The notes under the pieces are model-generated. The model ran no database searches. It was given only the letters and a program-made list of their open reading frames with translations, and had not been told where the DNA came from. 64,000 nucleotides of DNA, taken from contig CP024912.1 of NCBI GenBank assembly GCA_002813895.1, positions 992,001 through 1,056,000 on the forward strand, in the 5' to 3' direction. The position numbers and the translations under genes were made by a program. The number at the start of each line of letters is the position of its first letter. Position 1 is the stretch's first letter. This DNA comes from Cyanobacterium sp. HL-69. Its GTDB lineage: Bacteria; Cyanobacteriota; Cyanobacteriia; Cyanobacteriales; Cyanobacteriaceae. Below are positions 55,610-64,000 of this stretch, piece after piece.

Positions 55610-56671
55610 CTAAGTACAGGACAAAAAATTTAAACATCTTATAAATTCATTCTGTTTTAGATCGATGTCAAGAAAGATCATTCTTAGATGGTCGAGTCCA
55701 TAACGAAAAATACTTTTTACTCGCCGACCATGTTTTTTGATTTTTAATGGTATCTGTTCATGTAACCATTCTCCTATTAAAATTGCCCAACACAGAGCTA
55801 AACTCATTAATGTGAACAATTTACTTAGTCTTTCTGGCTGATTAAAATGAGTAGATTCTAAATGAAATCCTCTGGTTTTAAACATCCCGAATAGTGTTTC
55901 AATGCCCCATCGATGAGCGTAATCAGCAATTGCACTCTTCCCAGAGTCATTGCTAATTACAATTAGTAACTCCCCATCTTCTAAACGTAAAGCAGACACA
56001 TAAACTTGTCTTCCCCAAACCCAACGTTTACCTGAAAGAGTTTGAGATTCCCCCATTCGAAGATGAGCAAAAAGAATTGATGAGGCCAGACTTTTTTGCC
56101 CATCACCAATCTTATGATCTGCTTTAATCCTCAAACGAAAAGGAATTTGAGGTTCAATCATTAGATAAGTCAACCATTCCTTACCGATAAACTCTCTATC
56201 ACCACAAATATAGGATACTTGAGCTGTGGGAAAAATCTCCCAGAATTGATCCAATAAATCCATTCTTTCACAACTGTTAGAATTACCTTTCTTTTCTAAC
56301 ATTGTCCAAGTGATGGGAAAAGCAACACCCTTATGAACAATACCCAAAACAAAAATATTAAAACAAGTAGAGCCAAAACACCATTGTGTTCGGTCAATAC
56401 TTAAAACCCATGGTTGAGGTATATTCATCAAGGAAACTATGGTTTTAGCAATCAGACTCAAATCAAGGTTAAAATTAGCAAAAAATCGTTGAAGTCTCTT
56501 ATAGCTCGATTCTGGTTTAGCACAGGTACGAAAAGCTAAGGAAAGACTTGTTAAATCAACGGTTCGCACACGAATCAATGCCATCAAAAATAATGCTAGA
56601 AAATTTAGTCTTGCACCGTGCCATGGTAAATGTTTTTTCAAACTATCACGAAGTAAGTTAACCTGATTCAT
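55610..56671 (-). CDS. IS4-family transposase
   Basis: 353 residues with the DDE triad: Asp in LSIDRTQWCFG (about residue 97), Asp in YICGDREFIGKEW, and Glu in the YREK signature YAHRWGIETLFGMFK. The frame is complete; the stop codon lies in the terminal repeat. Probably active or recently active. Confidence 0.9.
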   Translation of the reverse strand: MNQVNLLRDSLKKHLPWHGARLNFLALFLMALIRVRTVDLTSLSLAFRTCAKPESSYKRLQRFFANFNLDLSLIAKTIVSLMNIPQPWVLSIDRTQWCFGSTCFNIFVLGIVHKGVAFPITWTMLEKKGNSNSCERMDLLDQFWEIFPTAQVSYICGDREFIGKEWLTYLMIEPQIPFRLRIKADHKIGDGQKSLASSILFAHLRMGESQTLSGKRWVWGRQVYVSALRLEDGELLIVISNDSGKSAIADYAHRWGIETLFGMFKTRGFHLESTHFNQPERLSKLFTLMSLALCWAILIGEWLHEQIPLKIKKHGRRVKSIFRYGLDHLRMIFLDIDLKQNEFIRCLNFLSCT

Positions 56672-56764
56672 AGGAGGATTTGTTTGATTTTTTGTTAATT
56701 TCTATCAAACCTCCTACCTTCTAATATTGCAACCCCTCTTTTTATTTTTTTGTCCTGTACTGAG
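55610..56764 (-). mobile_element. IS4-family insertion sequence inside an IS701 remnant
   Basis: This is an approximately 1155-bp element. Ends CTAAGTACAGGACAAAAAA (55610) and the complement of CTCAGTACAGGACAAAAAA (ending 56764) are inverted repeats. AATATTTA occurs immediately outside the right end and 4 bp outside the left end, a possible decayed target duplication. It splits the 5' part of an IS701-type transposase gene. Confidence 0.82.
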
Positions 56765-57606
56765 AATATTTACACTTAGGATTAATTTCTGATATTAAAA
56801 GAAAATCTCTTCCTGAAATTTCTCGCATCGTTAATGTTTCTTCTCAAAGTTTACATCATTTTCTCACTTGTGCTGATTGGAATTTATGGGAATTAGAAAA
56901 AACTCGTTTGCACTCAATCTTAAATGTTTTTATTAATATTCCTATTACAATTATTATTGATGAAACAGGAGACCGTAAAAAGCGGTGCGACCCCGCGTCG
57001 GCGAAAGACGCAAGGGAACGCGCACCAAGATAAGGAAATACTACGGATTATATATCTCGACAATATCATGGTCAAAGAAAAGAAATAACTTATTGGGAAC
57101 TGACGACAGACCCAGAAACGATGCCAAAAAATAGTACAAGTTTTGTGATGACAAATATTAAAGGAAGTAGAAATGAACAAAAAAAAACTATAGGAAATTT
57201 ATATGGTGAGCGTACATGGGTGGAGTATGGATTTCGCCAGTGTAAACAAGAACTAGGTTGGACAGATTATCGTTTAACGAAAGGAAAAGACATTTTAAAA
57301 TGGTGGGAAATAATTAATAGTGTTTATTGGATGATTAGCGTAAAAACTAAGCCAGTTAAACAATTAATAAATCAGAAAAACAGAGAGGGGAACAAGGAAG
57401 AAAAAAGAATAAATAATCAAGACTGGCGTAATTTTAATAGTTGGAAAAATACATTAGTAAATTACAGAATCATGGTTCAACCAATATTAATATTTGGAGC
57501 AGTATTGCCATGGTTAAGAATGATGAAAAATGATGTCATTTGGATAGGTTTTAATAATTTGCTCGAGTATAGTAATAATTGTATGAATTATTTTTTGAGC
57601 GGATAA
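56765..57606 (+). pseudogene. IS701-family transposase pseudogene
   Basis: Recognisable parts are LGLISDIKRKSLPEISRIV, TIIIDETGDRKK, EITYWELTTDPETMPKNSTS, and the C-terminal YGERTWVEYGFRQCKQELGW (from the ATG at 57121 to the stop at 57606). The 5' end is missing, and a 43-bp GC-rich palindrome interrupts it after DETGDRKK. More than 100 codons between RQYHGQ and RKEITYW are deleted. Non-functional. Confidence 0.85.
56984..57026. repeat. 43-bp GC-rich palindromic element inserted in the transposase pseudogene
   Basis: Outer arms GGTGCG/CGCACC and inner arms GCGTC/GACGC with loop GGCGAAA form a two-tier hairpin. It is strikingly GC-rich inside AT-rich DNA and exactly interrupts the codons after DETGDRKK. 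It looks like a small REP-type mobile palindrome. No second copy was seen in this window. Confidence 0.6.
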
Positions 57607-57652
57607 ATTTATCCTTTTAAGATTCATTATCTCGGAAAGTGACAAAAGAGGG

Positions 57653-57969
57653 ATAAGTAGAAAAACTTAGGTCCATAAAATTAAAAACAGTGGGGTTTAA
57701 AAGTAAGGAATCTATCTCGTCGTCCTCCTCTTTAAACAAAGAATCAAATACGATATAATCATGTAAGGATAGATTGAAAGGCGCACTTCGTTCGGGATAA
57801 TGTTAAATATTGCAACTAATGATATTAATAGAATGAATATTGATTTCCAGAAGAAAGACGACAATAATTTGTCACTGGCAGTTCAACGACAAGAATTAGT
57901 CATCACTACACCTAATGTGGCATCACGACAAGAATCTGTCACCGATGACAAATAATTTGGCACTGTGCA
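57653..57969. mobile_element. Orphan type V-K CAST end with its own homing guide
   Basis: The end TGTGCA (57964-57969) beside tRNA-Pro is followed inward, on the minus strand, by CAAATTATTTGTCATCGGT. Further TnsB-like blocks follow (ACAGATTCTTGTCGTG, ACTAATTCTTGTCGTT, ACAAATTATTGTCGTC). A half-repeat and 17-nt guide lie at 57768-57797. No transposase, cas12k or tracrRNA remains; an IS701 remnant abuts at 57652. Candidate target duplication is CATCA (57970-57974). Confidence 0.85.
57768..57797 (+). CRISPR. Delocalised half-repeat and 17-nt spacer against tRNA-Pro
   Basis: GATAGATTGAAAG (57768-57780) resembles the repeat 3' half at 9201-9212. The next 17 nt, GCGCACTTCGTTCGGGA, match tRNA-Pro (58029-58013, minus strand) at all positions, spanning the anticodon arm. 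GTA precedes the match, a GTN PAM. The transposon end is 60 bp from the PAM, counting the duplication. Confidence 0.9.
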
Positions 57970-57977
57970 CATCAACA

Positions 57978-58051
57978 TCGGGATGACAGGATTTGAACCT
58001 GCGGCCCCTTCGTCCCGAACGAAGTGCGCTACCAAGCTGCGCCACATCCCG
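57978..58051 (-). tRNA. tRNA-Pro(CGG)
   Basis: A 74-nt tRNA with acceptor CGGGATG/CATCCCG, anticodon stem CTTCG/CGAAG with loop TTCGGGA (anticodon CGG), and T-arm GCAGG-TTCAAAT-CCTGT. It is intact. It is the target of the orphan CAST guide at 57,781. Confidence 0.95.
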
Positions 58052-58080
58052 TTAACCATAAGATATGATAACATTTTTCG

Positions 58081-58482
58081 TTATTCTTGGCTAGAGTCTT
58101 GGTCTTGGGGTAAGGAGGAATAATTTTTCCATGTGTTAAATCCGACTTTTAACCCTGTCCAAAAACTTCGGCTTTTGAGTTGTACATTTTTAGCTTGTTT
58201 TTTTGCTTGGGTAAGATTATTATCTATTTGCTTTGTGACGGATGAAACACTTTTTACCCCTTGTTTTACTTCCCCTGTTAATTCTGTGATTTCGTAGTTG
58301 GTAGCTTTAAGGGATTCGAGGGTATCGGGAAATTCTTTGTTGATGGTATCTAGCAGTTTTTCAGCACTACGGGCGGTATTACTTAATTGTTGAGCGAGGG
58401 GAATAAGGGCAACCAAAACGCCACAGAGGCTAATGGCTACTAGGGCAAAGGATAATCCTAACCAGATGATGGGATTATTCAT
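58081..58482 (-). CDS. DUF948 membrane-anchored protein
   Basis: This 133-residue protein has one N-terminal membrane helix (IIWLGLSFALVAISLCGVLVALIP) and a coiled-coil region (TLESLKATNYEITELTGEVK), as in the DUF948 family (general-stress-related in Firmicutes). It follows the YtxH gene by 6 bp; the pair is a common cyanobacterial and Firmicute operon, which suggests a shared envelope-stress role (inference). Confidence 0.82.
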   Translation of the reverse strand: MNNPIIWLGLSFALVAISLCGVLVALIPLAQQLSNTARSAEKLLDTINKEFPDTLESLKATNYEITELTGEVKQGVKSVSSVTKQIDNNLTQAKKQAKNVQLKSRSFWTGLKVGFNTWKNYSSLPQDQDSSQE

Positions 58483-58488
58483 AGATGT

Positions 58489-58809
58489 TTATTTTTCTTC
58501 TTCTTTTTCTGTTTCGTTGGGATTAGTTTCTTCCTCACTGGCTTCTAGTCCTGCGGCGATCGCAACTTTTAACCGAGTGAGAGTATTTTCCCAACCATCG
58601 AGGGCAGAGGCAGACAGACGACTACTATTAATTTTGAGGGTAGAGGATAAATCTTCGGCCATTTCGGGTAGGGCTTGGGCAGTTTTTTTTAAAATTTGAC
58701 GATTTTCTTTACCACTTCTAGGAGCTAAAAAAATAGATGCGATCGCACCTATACTTCCCCCCAATAACAAACCACCAATAAAAGCCGTCTTATTCTTCTC
58801 TTCACTCAT
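58489..58809 (-). CDS. YtxH-domain small membrane protein
   Basis: 106 residues from the ATG at 58809 (the frame runs upstream to 58866, but MSEEKNKTAFIGGLLLGGS is the usual start). A Gly-rich helix (AFIGGLLLGGSIGAIASIFLAP) is followed by SGKENRQILKKTA, the YtxH signature. The tail is acidic (EEETNPNETEKEEEK). Operon with DUF948, 6 bp apart. Confidence 0.82.
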   Translation of the reverse strand: MSEEKNKTAFIGGLLLGGSIGAIASIFLAPRSGKENRQILKKTAQALPEMAEDLSSTLKINSSRLSASALDGWENTLTRLKVAIAAGLEASEEETNPNETEKEEEK

Positions 58810-58884
58810 TACGTAATTAATAAATAACAATAAACCTCTATCTTTTAGTTTAACTGAGATCGTCAAGTGTCAAACAGTGAAACA

Positions 58885-58913
58885 CAAAAAAAAGGAGCGA
58901 AATGAATCGCTCC
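58885..58913 (-). terminator. Terminator of the class II aldolase gene
   Basis: Minus-strand stem GGAGCGA/TCGCTCC with loop TTCATT and nine T (58885-58893), 27 bp after the aldolase stop. Confidence 0.92.
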
Positions 58914-58939
58914 CCATAGACTATACTACAGAGTTAAAA

Positions 58940-60019
58940 CTATACAGCTACGGTTTTCTTGGTAGTAGCACTTAATTCACCCTTGGCATATTTAGCAGCA
59001 AACTCATCTAAGCCAATTTGCTTGATTTTACTTGCATTACCAGCAGTCCAGAATTGCTCATAACGATCCAAACATACTTGTTTCATGTACTTCATAGAAG
59101 GTTTCAAGAAGTGACGAGGATCGAAGTTAGAAGGATCTTTAGCCGCAGCCTCACGGATAGCAGCAGTAATAGCTAAACGGTTGTCAGTGTCAATATTTAC
59201 CTTACGAACACCACTCTTAATACCTTTTTGGATTTCCTCTACAGGTACACCATAGGTTTCAGGAATTTTACCACCGTATTCGTTAATCATATCTAACCAC
59301 TCTTGGGGTACAGAAGAAGAACCGTGCATTACTAAGTGGGTGTTAGGTAACTTAGCGTGGATTTCTTCAATACGGCTGATAGCTAGGATTTCACCAGTAG
59401 GCTTACGGGTAAATTTGTAAGCACCGTGGCTGGTACCAATGGCAACTGCTAAAGCGTCAACCTGGGTGCGCTCTACGAATTCCACAGCCTCTTCAGGATC
59501 GGTTAGTAATTGAGAATGATCTAATTTTCCTTCAAAACCATGACCATCTTCTGCTTCACCCATACCAGTTTCGAGAGAACCTAAACAACCTAATTCTCCT
59601 TCTACACTAGCACCTACAGAGTGAGCAACTTTTACAACTTCTGCAGTTACATTAACGTTATACTCAAAAGTCGCAGGGCTTTTAGCATCTTCTTGTAAAG
59701 AACCGTCCATCATAACGCTGGTAAACCCATTACGGATAGCAGAATAACAAGTTGCAGGGCTGTTACCATGGTCTTGGTGCATAGCAACAGGAATATGAGG
59801 GTAGGTTTCTACCGCTGCTAAAATTAGGTGACGAAGGAAGTTTTCTCCAGCGTATTTACGAGCGCCACGGGAAGCCTGTAAAATTACAGGACTATCAGCT
59901 TCATGAGCTGCTTCCATGATAGAAAGAATTTGCTCTAGGTTGTTAACGTTGAATGCGGGGATGCCGTAGCCATTTTCTGCTGCATGGTCGAGCAGAAGTC
60001 TCATAGGAACTAAAGCCAT
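58940..60019 (-). CDS. fbaA: Class II fructose-1,6/sedoheptulose-1,7-bisphosphate aldolase
   Basis: This 359-residue zinc aldolase of the Calvin cycle and glycolysis has zinc ligands in HQDHG (about residues 80-84), Glu in GELGCLGS and His in [22 protein letters not shown] and KVNIDTDNR bind substrate phosphates. The tail ATTKKTVAV is typical of the cyanobacterial CbbA type. Monocistronic with a strong terminator; GGAGGC on the minus strand, 4 bp before the ATG, serves as ribosome-binding site. Confidence 0.96.
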   Translation of the reverse strand: MALVPMRLLLDHAAENGYGIPAFNVNNLEQILSIMEAAHEADSPVILQASRGARKYAGENFLRHLILAAVETYPHIPVAMHQDHGNSPATCYSAIRNGFTSVMMDGSLQEDAKSPATFEYNVNVTAEVVKVAHSVGASVEGELGCLGSLETGMGEAEDGHGFEGKLDHSQLLTDPEEAVEFVERTQVDALAVAIGTSHGAYKFTRKPTGEILAISRIEEIHAKLPNTHLVMHGSSSVPQEWLDMINEYGGKIPETYGVPVEEIQKGIKSGVRKVNIDTDNRLAITAAIREAAAKDPSNFDPRHFLKPSMKYMKQVCLDRYEQFWTAGNASKIKQIGLDEFAAKYAKGELSATTKKTVAV

Positions 60020-60264
60020 AAATTGCCTCCGTTAAAATTTTTTTATAGTAATTTAAGATTTTCTATGTTAAGGATCTTAACTCATTATGGTTGGATCTTC
60101 AGATATTTTTCAGATTTTTCTGTGATCTCTGTTATTATTTTGTCTAAGTTATCGATTGCTCTTTCGAGGCTATTTTTTTACAGGAAATCTCAAAATAGAA
60201 AATGTAATGGTCTGATTTGTTTTAAGGGGCGCTGGGGTCAACAAATTTCTGCACAGATTGTCTA

Positions 60265-60597
60265 TTATTCCTCGGTAGTACGGGCGAAACTCCAAATTTT
60301 CCAAGCACCTAAGCAAAGGGTACAGTTGCCGATAACGGTGGTTAAGGCTTGAATAGTAACCAACCATTCTAAACTAGGAAGATTGTCGTAAAAATGCCAA
60401 GTACAAGCACACATGGCGCTAATTAATGCGGGTAACATACCCCATGCCAACCAACGCCAACTATCTTCCCCTGTCACTTCGGCATAACGCCAGATAAACC
60501 AAATAGCGACAATCCATTCAATGACACTGGAAACATGGACTATCCAAGTGGGAATTGATAATGCGTGCATAATTTCTGTTTCAAAATAGTTACTCAT
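60265..60597 (-). CDS. DUF2499 small membrane protein
   Basis: 110 residues, with a possible shorter start at the ATG at 60570 (MHALSIPTWIVHVSS). Three hydrophobic helices are visible: WIVHVSSVIEWIVAIWFIW, WLAWGMLPALISAMCACTWH and LVTIQALTTVIGNCTLCLGA. The family is conserved in cyanobacteria and plastids, often beside DUF3593, which is not present here. Function unknown. Confidence 0.8.
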   Translation of the reverse strand: MSNYFETEIMHALSIPTWIVHVSSVIEWIVAIWFIWRYAEVTGEDSWRWLAWGMLPALISAMCACTWHFYDNLPSLEWLVTIQALTTVIGNCTLCLGAWKIWSFARTTEE

Positions 60598-60609
60598 GGC
60601 TGATTATTT

Positions 60610-61230
60610 TTATACTAACTCTTGTCTTACTCTTTCCCCATCTTTTTTGATAATATAAGCTGGTATTCCTACCACTACACAGTTAGGGGGTACATTTTTA
60701 GTCACTACGGCATTGGCACCGATTACTACGTTATCACCGATGTCGATATTACCGAATACTTTTGCCCCAGCGGTAATTCTGACGTTATTACCAATATTTG
60801 GTCGGCCTGTTTTATCTTTGTAGCCGATGGTTACTTGTTGGTTTATCCAGCAGTTTTCTCCTATGTCTGCCATGATAATGGTACTAAATCCATGTTGAAT
60901 GAATAATCCCCCACCAATATTACAGGATTGGTCTAGGAAAAAATAGCCACAGGGGCGATAAATTATCTTCAAAATATACATAGATATTTTGGCGGATAAG
61001 TTCCCTTTTGATAAACGAAAGTAATATAAGTTACGATATTCTGGAGAGTTTTGAAGTATGTGGATTAGTTGAATATTTGAGCTATTTGCTTCTATGGATA
61101 AGCATTCAATCCACTTTGTTATATCCTTTTTTATTAATTCTTTTTCTGTGGTCAAATAATAAGGAATTAATAGGGGAGAAAAAATGATAAATTTAATATA
61201 AAACCATATTGTTTTGATGATATTTTTCAT
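60610..61230 (-). CDS. Hexapeptide-repeat acyltransferase, serine O-acetyltransferase-like
   Basis: 206 residues. An N-terminal helical part contains a hydrophobic stretch (IWFYIKFIIFSPLLIPYYL), then left-handed beta-helix repeats with the catalytic His in GGGLFIQHGFSTIIMAD and the loop GNNVRITAGAKVFGNIDIGD. Similar to CysE-like and polysaccharide acetyltransferases; the helical region differs from true CysE, so the substrate may be a surface glycan (inference). Confidence 0.78.
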   Translation of the reverse strand: MKNIIKTIWFYIKFIIFSPLLIPYYLTTEKELIKKDITKWIECLSIEANSSNIQLIHILQNSPEYRNLYYFRLSKGNLSAKISMYILKIIYRPCGYFFLDQSCNIGGGLFIQHGFSTIIMADIGENCWINQQVTIGYKDKTGRPNIGNNVRITAGAKVFGNIDIGDNVVIGANAVVTKNVPPNCVVVGIPAYIIKKDGERVRQELV

Positions 61231-61357
61231 CTATTTTTTTACATAAATAATTTATTTCTAGTTTATTTATTTTTCGATATTAGATCCCATTATAAAAAAC
61301 TTGAACAACAAATTTCCCTCGTCAAGTCCCCATAATAGGGAACTTTAATGGTTATAT

Positions 61358-62977
61358 TTACTGATGATAATTTACTGTTAATTGGCTAGGTATAGTGAGT
61401 CCTGCGGAGCCGCTCCCTTTGCGATCGCCCTTAAGAATTATTCCTCTATTATTAGCTTCTAAATGGCGTAAAATTTTATAAATAGCTTCTACTTCTTGAG
61501 GATCAACTTTATTAGCGATATCAGCAATTTTCAAAGAATTATTAGAGCTTTTAACTACTTCTAAAACTCTCCTTTGTAAATCTAAAATAGAAGCAGCCGC
61601 CTTTTTACCAGCCTCAACCCCAGGTTGATGATAGGCATTCACATTAATTAGATAAGCGTAAATACTTACAGCCCTTTCATAGAGTGCAATTAAAGCACCT
61701 ACCATTTTTGGCGTAACTTCATTAATAGTCACAGTAATGGAGTCTCTACCATTGTCATAGAGAGCTTTTCTAGTACCCTGTAACAAGCCCGAAAGATAAT
61801 CACCACTGGTGATGTTAGGCTCTAATTCCAAGGAATTTTCAGCCCTATCTTTTAATACCTCAATAAAAGTAACAAAGAAATTAGCAACCCCTTCCCTCAA
61901 CTGTTGTACGTAAGCGTGTTGATCCGTTGAACCTTTGTTACCATATACAGCAATACCCTGATAAACTTTATTGCCGTCCAAGTCTTCTTCTTTACCCAAA
62001 GACTCCATTACCAACTGTTGTAGATAACGGCTAAACAACAATAAACTATCCTTGTAGGGTAAGATTACCATGTCTTTCTCCCCTTTACCATTCCCTGCAT
62101 AATACCAACCAAGGGCAAGGAGGGCCGCAGGATTCTTTTTCACATCAGGGATGCGGGTAGCCATATCCATTTCCCTCGCCCCGTCTAGCATGGCTTGAAT
62201 ATCTATGCCTTCAAGGGCAGCAGGTAATAATCCTACGGCGGATAATTCTGAGGTACGCCCCCCTACCCAATCAAACATGGCGAAACAATTAAGCCATTTT
62301 TCTTCTTGAACAACTTTATATAGTTTACTGCTATCATCCATCATGGTAATGGCTACGGCATAGTCAGGGAAATTTAAGTCCTTATTTTCATAGGCTTTTT
62401 TGGCTTCCAACATTCCGTTACGGGTTTCGGGAGTGCCTCCTGATTTACTAATTACTAGCACAAGGGTAGTTTTTAGCTTGTCTCCGATTTGGGCTAAGGT
62501 GCGATCGATTCCTGCGGGATCTGTGTTATCAATGAAATGAATCTTTAAAGGAGGATGGGTGTCTGTCAGGGCAGAAGATACAAATTGAGGACCTAAAGCT
62601 GAACCTCCAATACCAATAGATAGTAAATCAGTAAATTTTTCTCCGTTAGGGGTGGTAATCTTGCCTGAGTGAATATCTGTGGTAAATGCTTTTATTTTTG
62701 CTAAACTATCGTTAATTTCTTTTTTGATTTCTTGATTAGGTGCTATGTCTGCATTGCGTAACCAATAATGCCCTACCATTCTTTTTTCGTCGGGATTGGC
62801 GATCGCCCCTTGTTCTAATTTTTCTACCGCATCAAAGGCATCAACAAATTTGGGTTGCAGATTGTTGTAAAAATCATCATCAAAACCCATGCGACTTATA
62901 TCAACATAAAGCTCTAAACCTTCATGATAATAAAGCCAGTCTTGATAACGTTGCCACAATTGTAAATTATCCATCAT
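61358..62977 (-). CDS. pgi: Glucose-6-phosphate isomerase
   Basis: This 539-residue enzyme interconverts glucose-6-P and fructose-6-P. Conserved regions are [30 protein letters not shown] and [18 protein letters not shown]. The C-terminal YQHGVEAGK-like element reads [12 protein letters not shown]. The tail beyond about residue 470 carries a short helix-turn-helix-like segment ([14 protein letters not shown]) common in cyanobacterial Pgi. The second Met (62974) may be the start. Confidence 0.95.
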   Translation of the reverse strand: MMDNLQLWQRYQDWLYYHEGLELYVDISRMGFDDDFYNNLQPKFVDAFDAVEKLEQGAIANPDEKRMVGHYWLRNADIAPNQEIKKEINDSLAKIKAFTTDIHSGKITTPNGEKFTDLLSIGIGGSALGPQFVSSALTDTHPPLKIHFIDNTDPAGIDRTLAQIGDKLKTTLVLVISKSGGTPETRNGMLEAKKAYENKDLNFPDYAVAITMMDDSSKLYKVVQEEKWLNCFAMFDWVGGRTSELSAVGLLPAALEGIDIQAMLDGAREMDMATRIPDVKKNPAALLALGWYYAGNGKGEKDMVILPYKDSLLLFSRYLQQLVMESLGKEEDLDGNKVYQGIAVYGNKGSTDQHAYVQQLREGVANFFVTFIEVLKDRAENSLELEPNITSGDYLSGLLQGTRKALYDNGRDSITVTINEVTPKMVGALIALYERAVSIYAYLINVNAYHQPGVEAGKKAAASILDLQRRVLEVVKSSNNSLKIADIANKVDPQEVEAIYKILRHLEANNRGIILKGDRKGSGSAGLTIPSQLTVNYHQ

Positions 62978-63104
62978 CTTTTATTTAATCTGATTCTGTC
63001 CATATTATGATCGACAATCAATAAAAAACAACCCCGTTGTGGATTTCTATGTATCGAGAATTGATTGTTATTAATTTACGACCATACCAACCCTTAATCA
63101 CAGC

Positions 63105-63260
63105 CTAATTAAACTTAGCTTTTGCCCGTTGATAAACTTCTACCGTAATAGTTGCTTCTCCGTTTTCTTGGGCAAACTTTTCAATTTTTTTCCTCGCTGC
63201 AGGGCGCACAAAAAAAGGTATTTCTTTCAACTTTGCTTCAGCTTCTGAGGTCCATTCCAT
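63105..63260 (-). CDS. Small PCP_red-domain protein (ChlB C-terminal-like)
   Basis: 51 residues: [20 protein letters not shown] then [20 protein letters not shown] and a short basic end. This is the PCP_red fold found at the C-terminus of the ChlB subunit of light-independent protochlorophyllide reductase, here as a stand-alone protein. Such short proteins are common in cyanobacteria; function unknown. AT-rich sequence surrounds it. Confidence 0.85.
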   Translation of the reverse strand: MEWTSEAEAKLKEIPFFVRPAARKKIEKFAQENGEATITVEVYQRAKAKFN

Positions 63261-63668
63261 AAGATTTCTTTTTATTACTGATTACTTTTGTAAGGCAATT
63301 GTACCTTGAAAAATATACAACATGAAAGTTATGGTTGTTACTTTTTTCTGTTTTACTTGTAAAACTATTATTTAATTGTAGTAATTTTAAATGATTTATC
63401 AAAAAATAATCTTCCACAATGGAAATGTAATAGATTCATTTTATTTATTTAAAAATAGACCTATTTTTTTATTACTGTTTATTTTTTTATGAAACTGATG
63501 CACATACTTTTACAATACATATTACGTAGTATTTGTACTAACCTCGCACTTTTATTGTATTACATCAAAGTTATTTTATAATTTTTTCCTAAAATGTATT
63601 GACTATTACAACAAAACCAATAAATATCTTTTAATATGTAGCTAAATCTTAAGAAAATATTAAAAGTA
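63261..63668. other. AT-rich intergenic region
   Basis: 408 bp of very AT-rich DNA between divergent genes. No gene, RNA or strong repeat is recognised; it probably holds both promoters. Confidence 0.4.
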
Positions 63669-64000
63669 TGAATACTCCAACAAGTCTAATCCTTTCTAAC
63701 AGTATCTTTGAATGGAATCAATGGAGAAAAGAAAATCCCGATGTTATCCCAAATTTAAGCGGAGTTGATCTAACAAAACAAGATTTAAGGAATATTAATT
63801 TGAGTTCGACAATTTTATTACGAGCAAATTTAACTGGTGTTAATTTGAGTAATGCTAATTGTCGTAATGCTAATTTTGAAGGGGCAAATTTAACAGAAGC
63901 AATTGTTGATGATAGTAATTTTAGTAAGGCTAATATGGCTGGTATAAATTTAGCAAAAAGTCATATTAATAATACAGATTTTAGCGGTGTGGATTTAAGC
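63669..64000 (+). CDS. Pentapeptide-repeat protein, 3' end outside window
   Basis: The ATG at 63669 starts a protein with an N-terminal block SIFEWNQWRKENPDVIPNLS, then A(N/D)LxG-type pentapeptides (RANLTGVNLSNANCRNANFE). It is open to the window edge (110 codons seen). Paralogue of the gene at 40,438-41,403, but with a different N-terminal cap. Confidence 0.85.

Larger units (their letters stand above)
56765..57652 (+). mobile_element. IS701-family element remnant
   Basis: The left part is lost at the IS4 insertion. The right end CGGAAAGTGACAAAAGAGGG (57633-57652) is the terminal repeat also borne by the MITE at 9,504-9,709. Inside is a broken transposase gene. TATA-rich sequence follows directly, where the orphan CAST end begins. 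Confidence 0.75.

Noticed and set aside
60023-60352. 109-codon plus-strand frame upstream of the aldolase gene
   Set aside because: Overlaps the DUF2499 gene on the other strand, and its composition is that of antisense sequence.

Overview
The window is chromosomal DNA from a low-GC cyanobacterium. Evidence: psbB/psbT, psbU, ndhF, a beta-carboxysome ccm operon, and many GCGATCGC (HIP1) palindromes. The AT-richness and gene content resemble Cyanobacterium/Geminocystis-type coccoid strains; that genus guess is inference.

1-9,317 is most of a type V-K CRISPR-associated transposon (CAST). It holds the tnsB 3' part, tnsC and tniQ, an oppositely oriented cargo operon (DNA methyltransferase, HerA ATPase, NurA nuclease), a MerR-type regulator (CvkR type) and the nuclease-dead effector cas12k. 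The guide locus is the most unusual part. The tracrRNA runs without a gap into a short half-repeat and a 17-nt guide, so one transcript would be a natural single-guide RNA, and no conventional CRISPR array is visible. The guide matches 16/17 bases of the adjacent tRNA-Leu(GAG), beside a GTT PAM, and the transposon end lies about 51 bp from that PAM. A second, orphan CAST end with its own 17-nt guide, a perfect match to the neighbouring tRNA-Pro(CGG) with a GTA PAM, lies at 57.65-57.97 kb. The replicon has therefore been hit by at least two tRNA-homing CASTs.

9.3-31.7 kb is mostly housekeeping and photosynthetic: an IS701-type MITE, a metal P-type ATPase, 1-Cys peroxiredoxin, psbU, ppk, a TPR protein, an ABC ATPase and ndhF. 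Then come carbonic anhydrase ccaA facing the operon ccmK-ccmK2-ccmK1-ccmL-ccmM-ccmN, a DegT aminotransferase, an Hsp70 homologue and a DUF255 protein. 31.8-34.1 kb is a nest of insertion sequences (IS982 fragment, intact IS5 and IS630 with A9 frameshift sites, a DUF772 transposase fragment).

34.3-52.1 kb carries prfB with its autoregulatory +1 frameshift, an FMN reductase, tsaB, a TPR/coiled-coil protein, ftsW, a DUF3084 protein, a pentapeptide protein, fermentative adhE, a cobalamin riboswitch upstream of metE, a GTPase, psbT, psbB and egtD. 52.3-58 kb is accessory: a GmrSD-type (DUF262/DUF1524) restriction gene with an in-frame stop, a prohibitin, an IS4 element inside an IS701 remnant, and the orphan CAST end. 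58-64 kb returns to housekeeping genes: DUF948, YtxH, class II aldolase, DUF2499, an acyltransferase, pgi, a small PCP_red protein and a pentapeptide protein cut by the window end.
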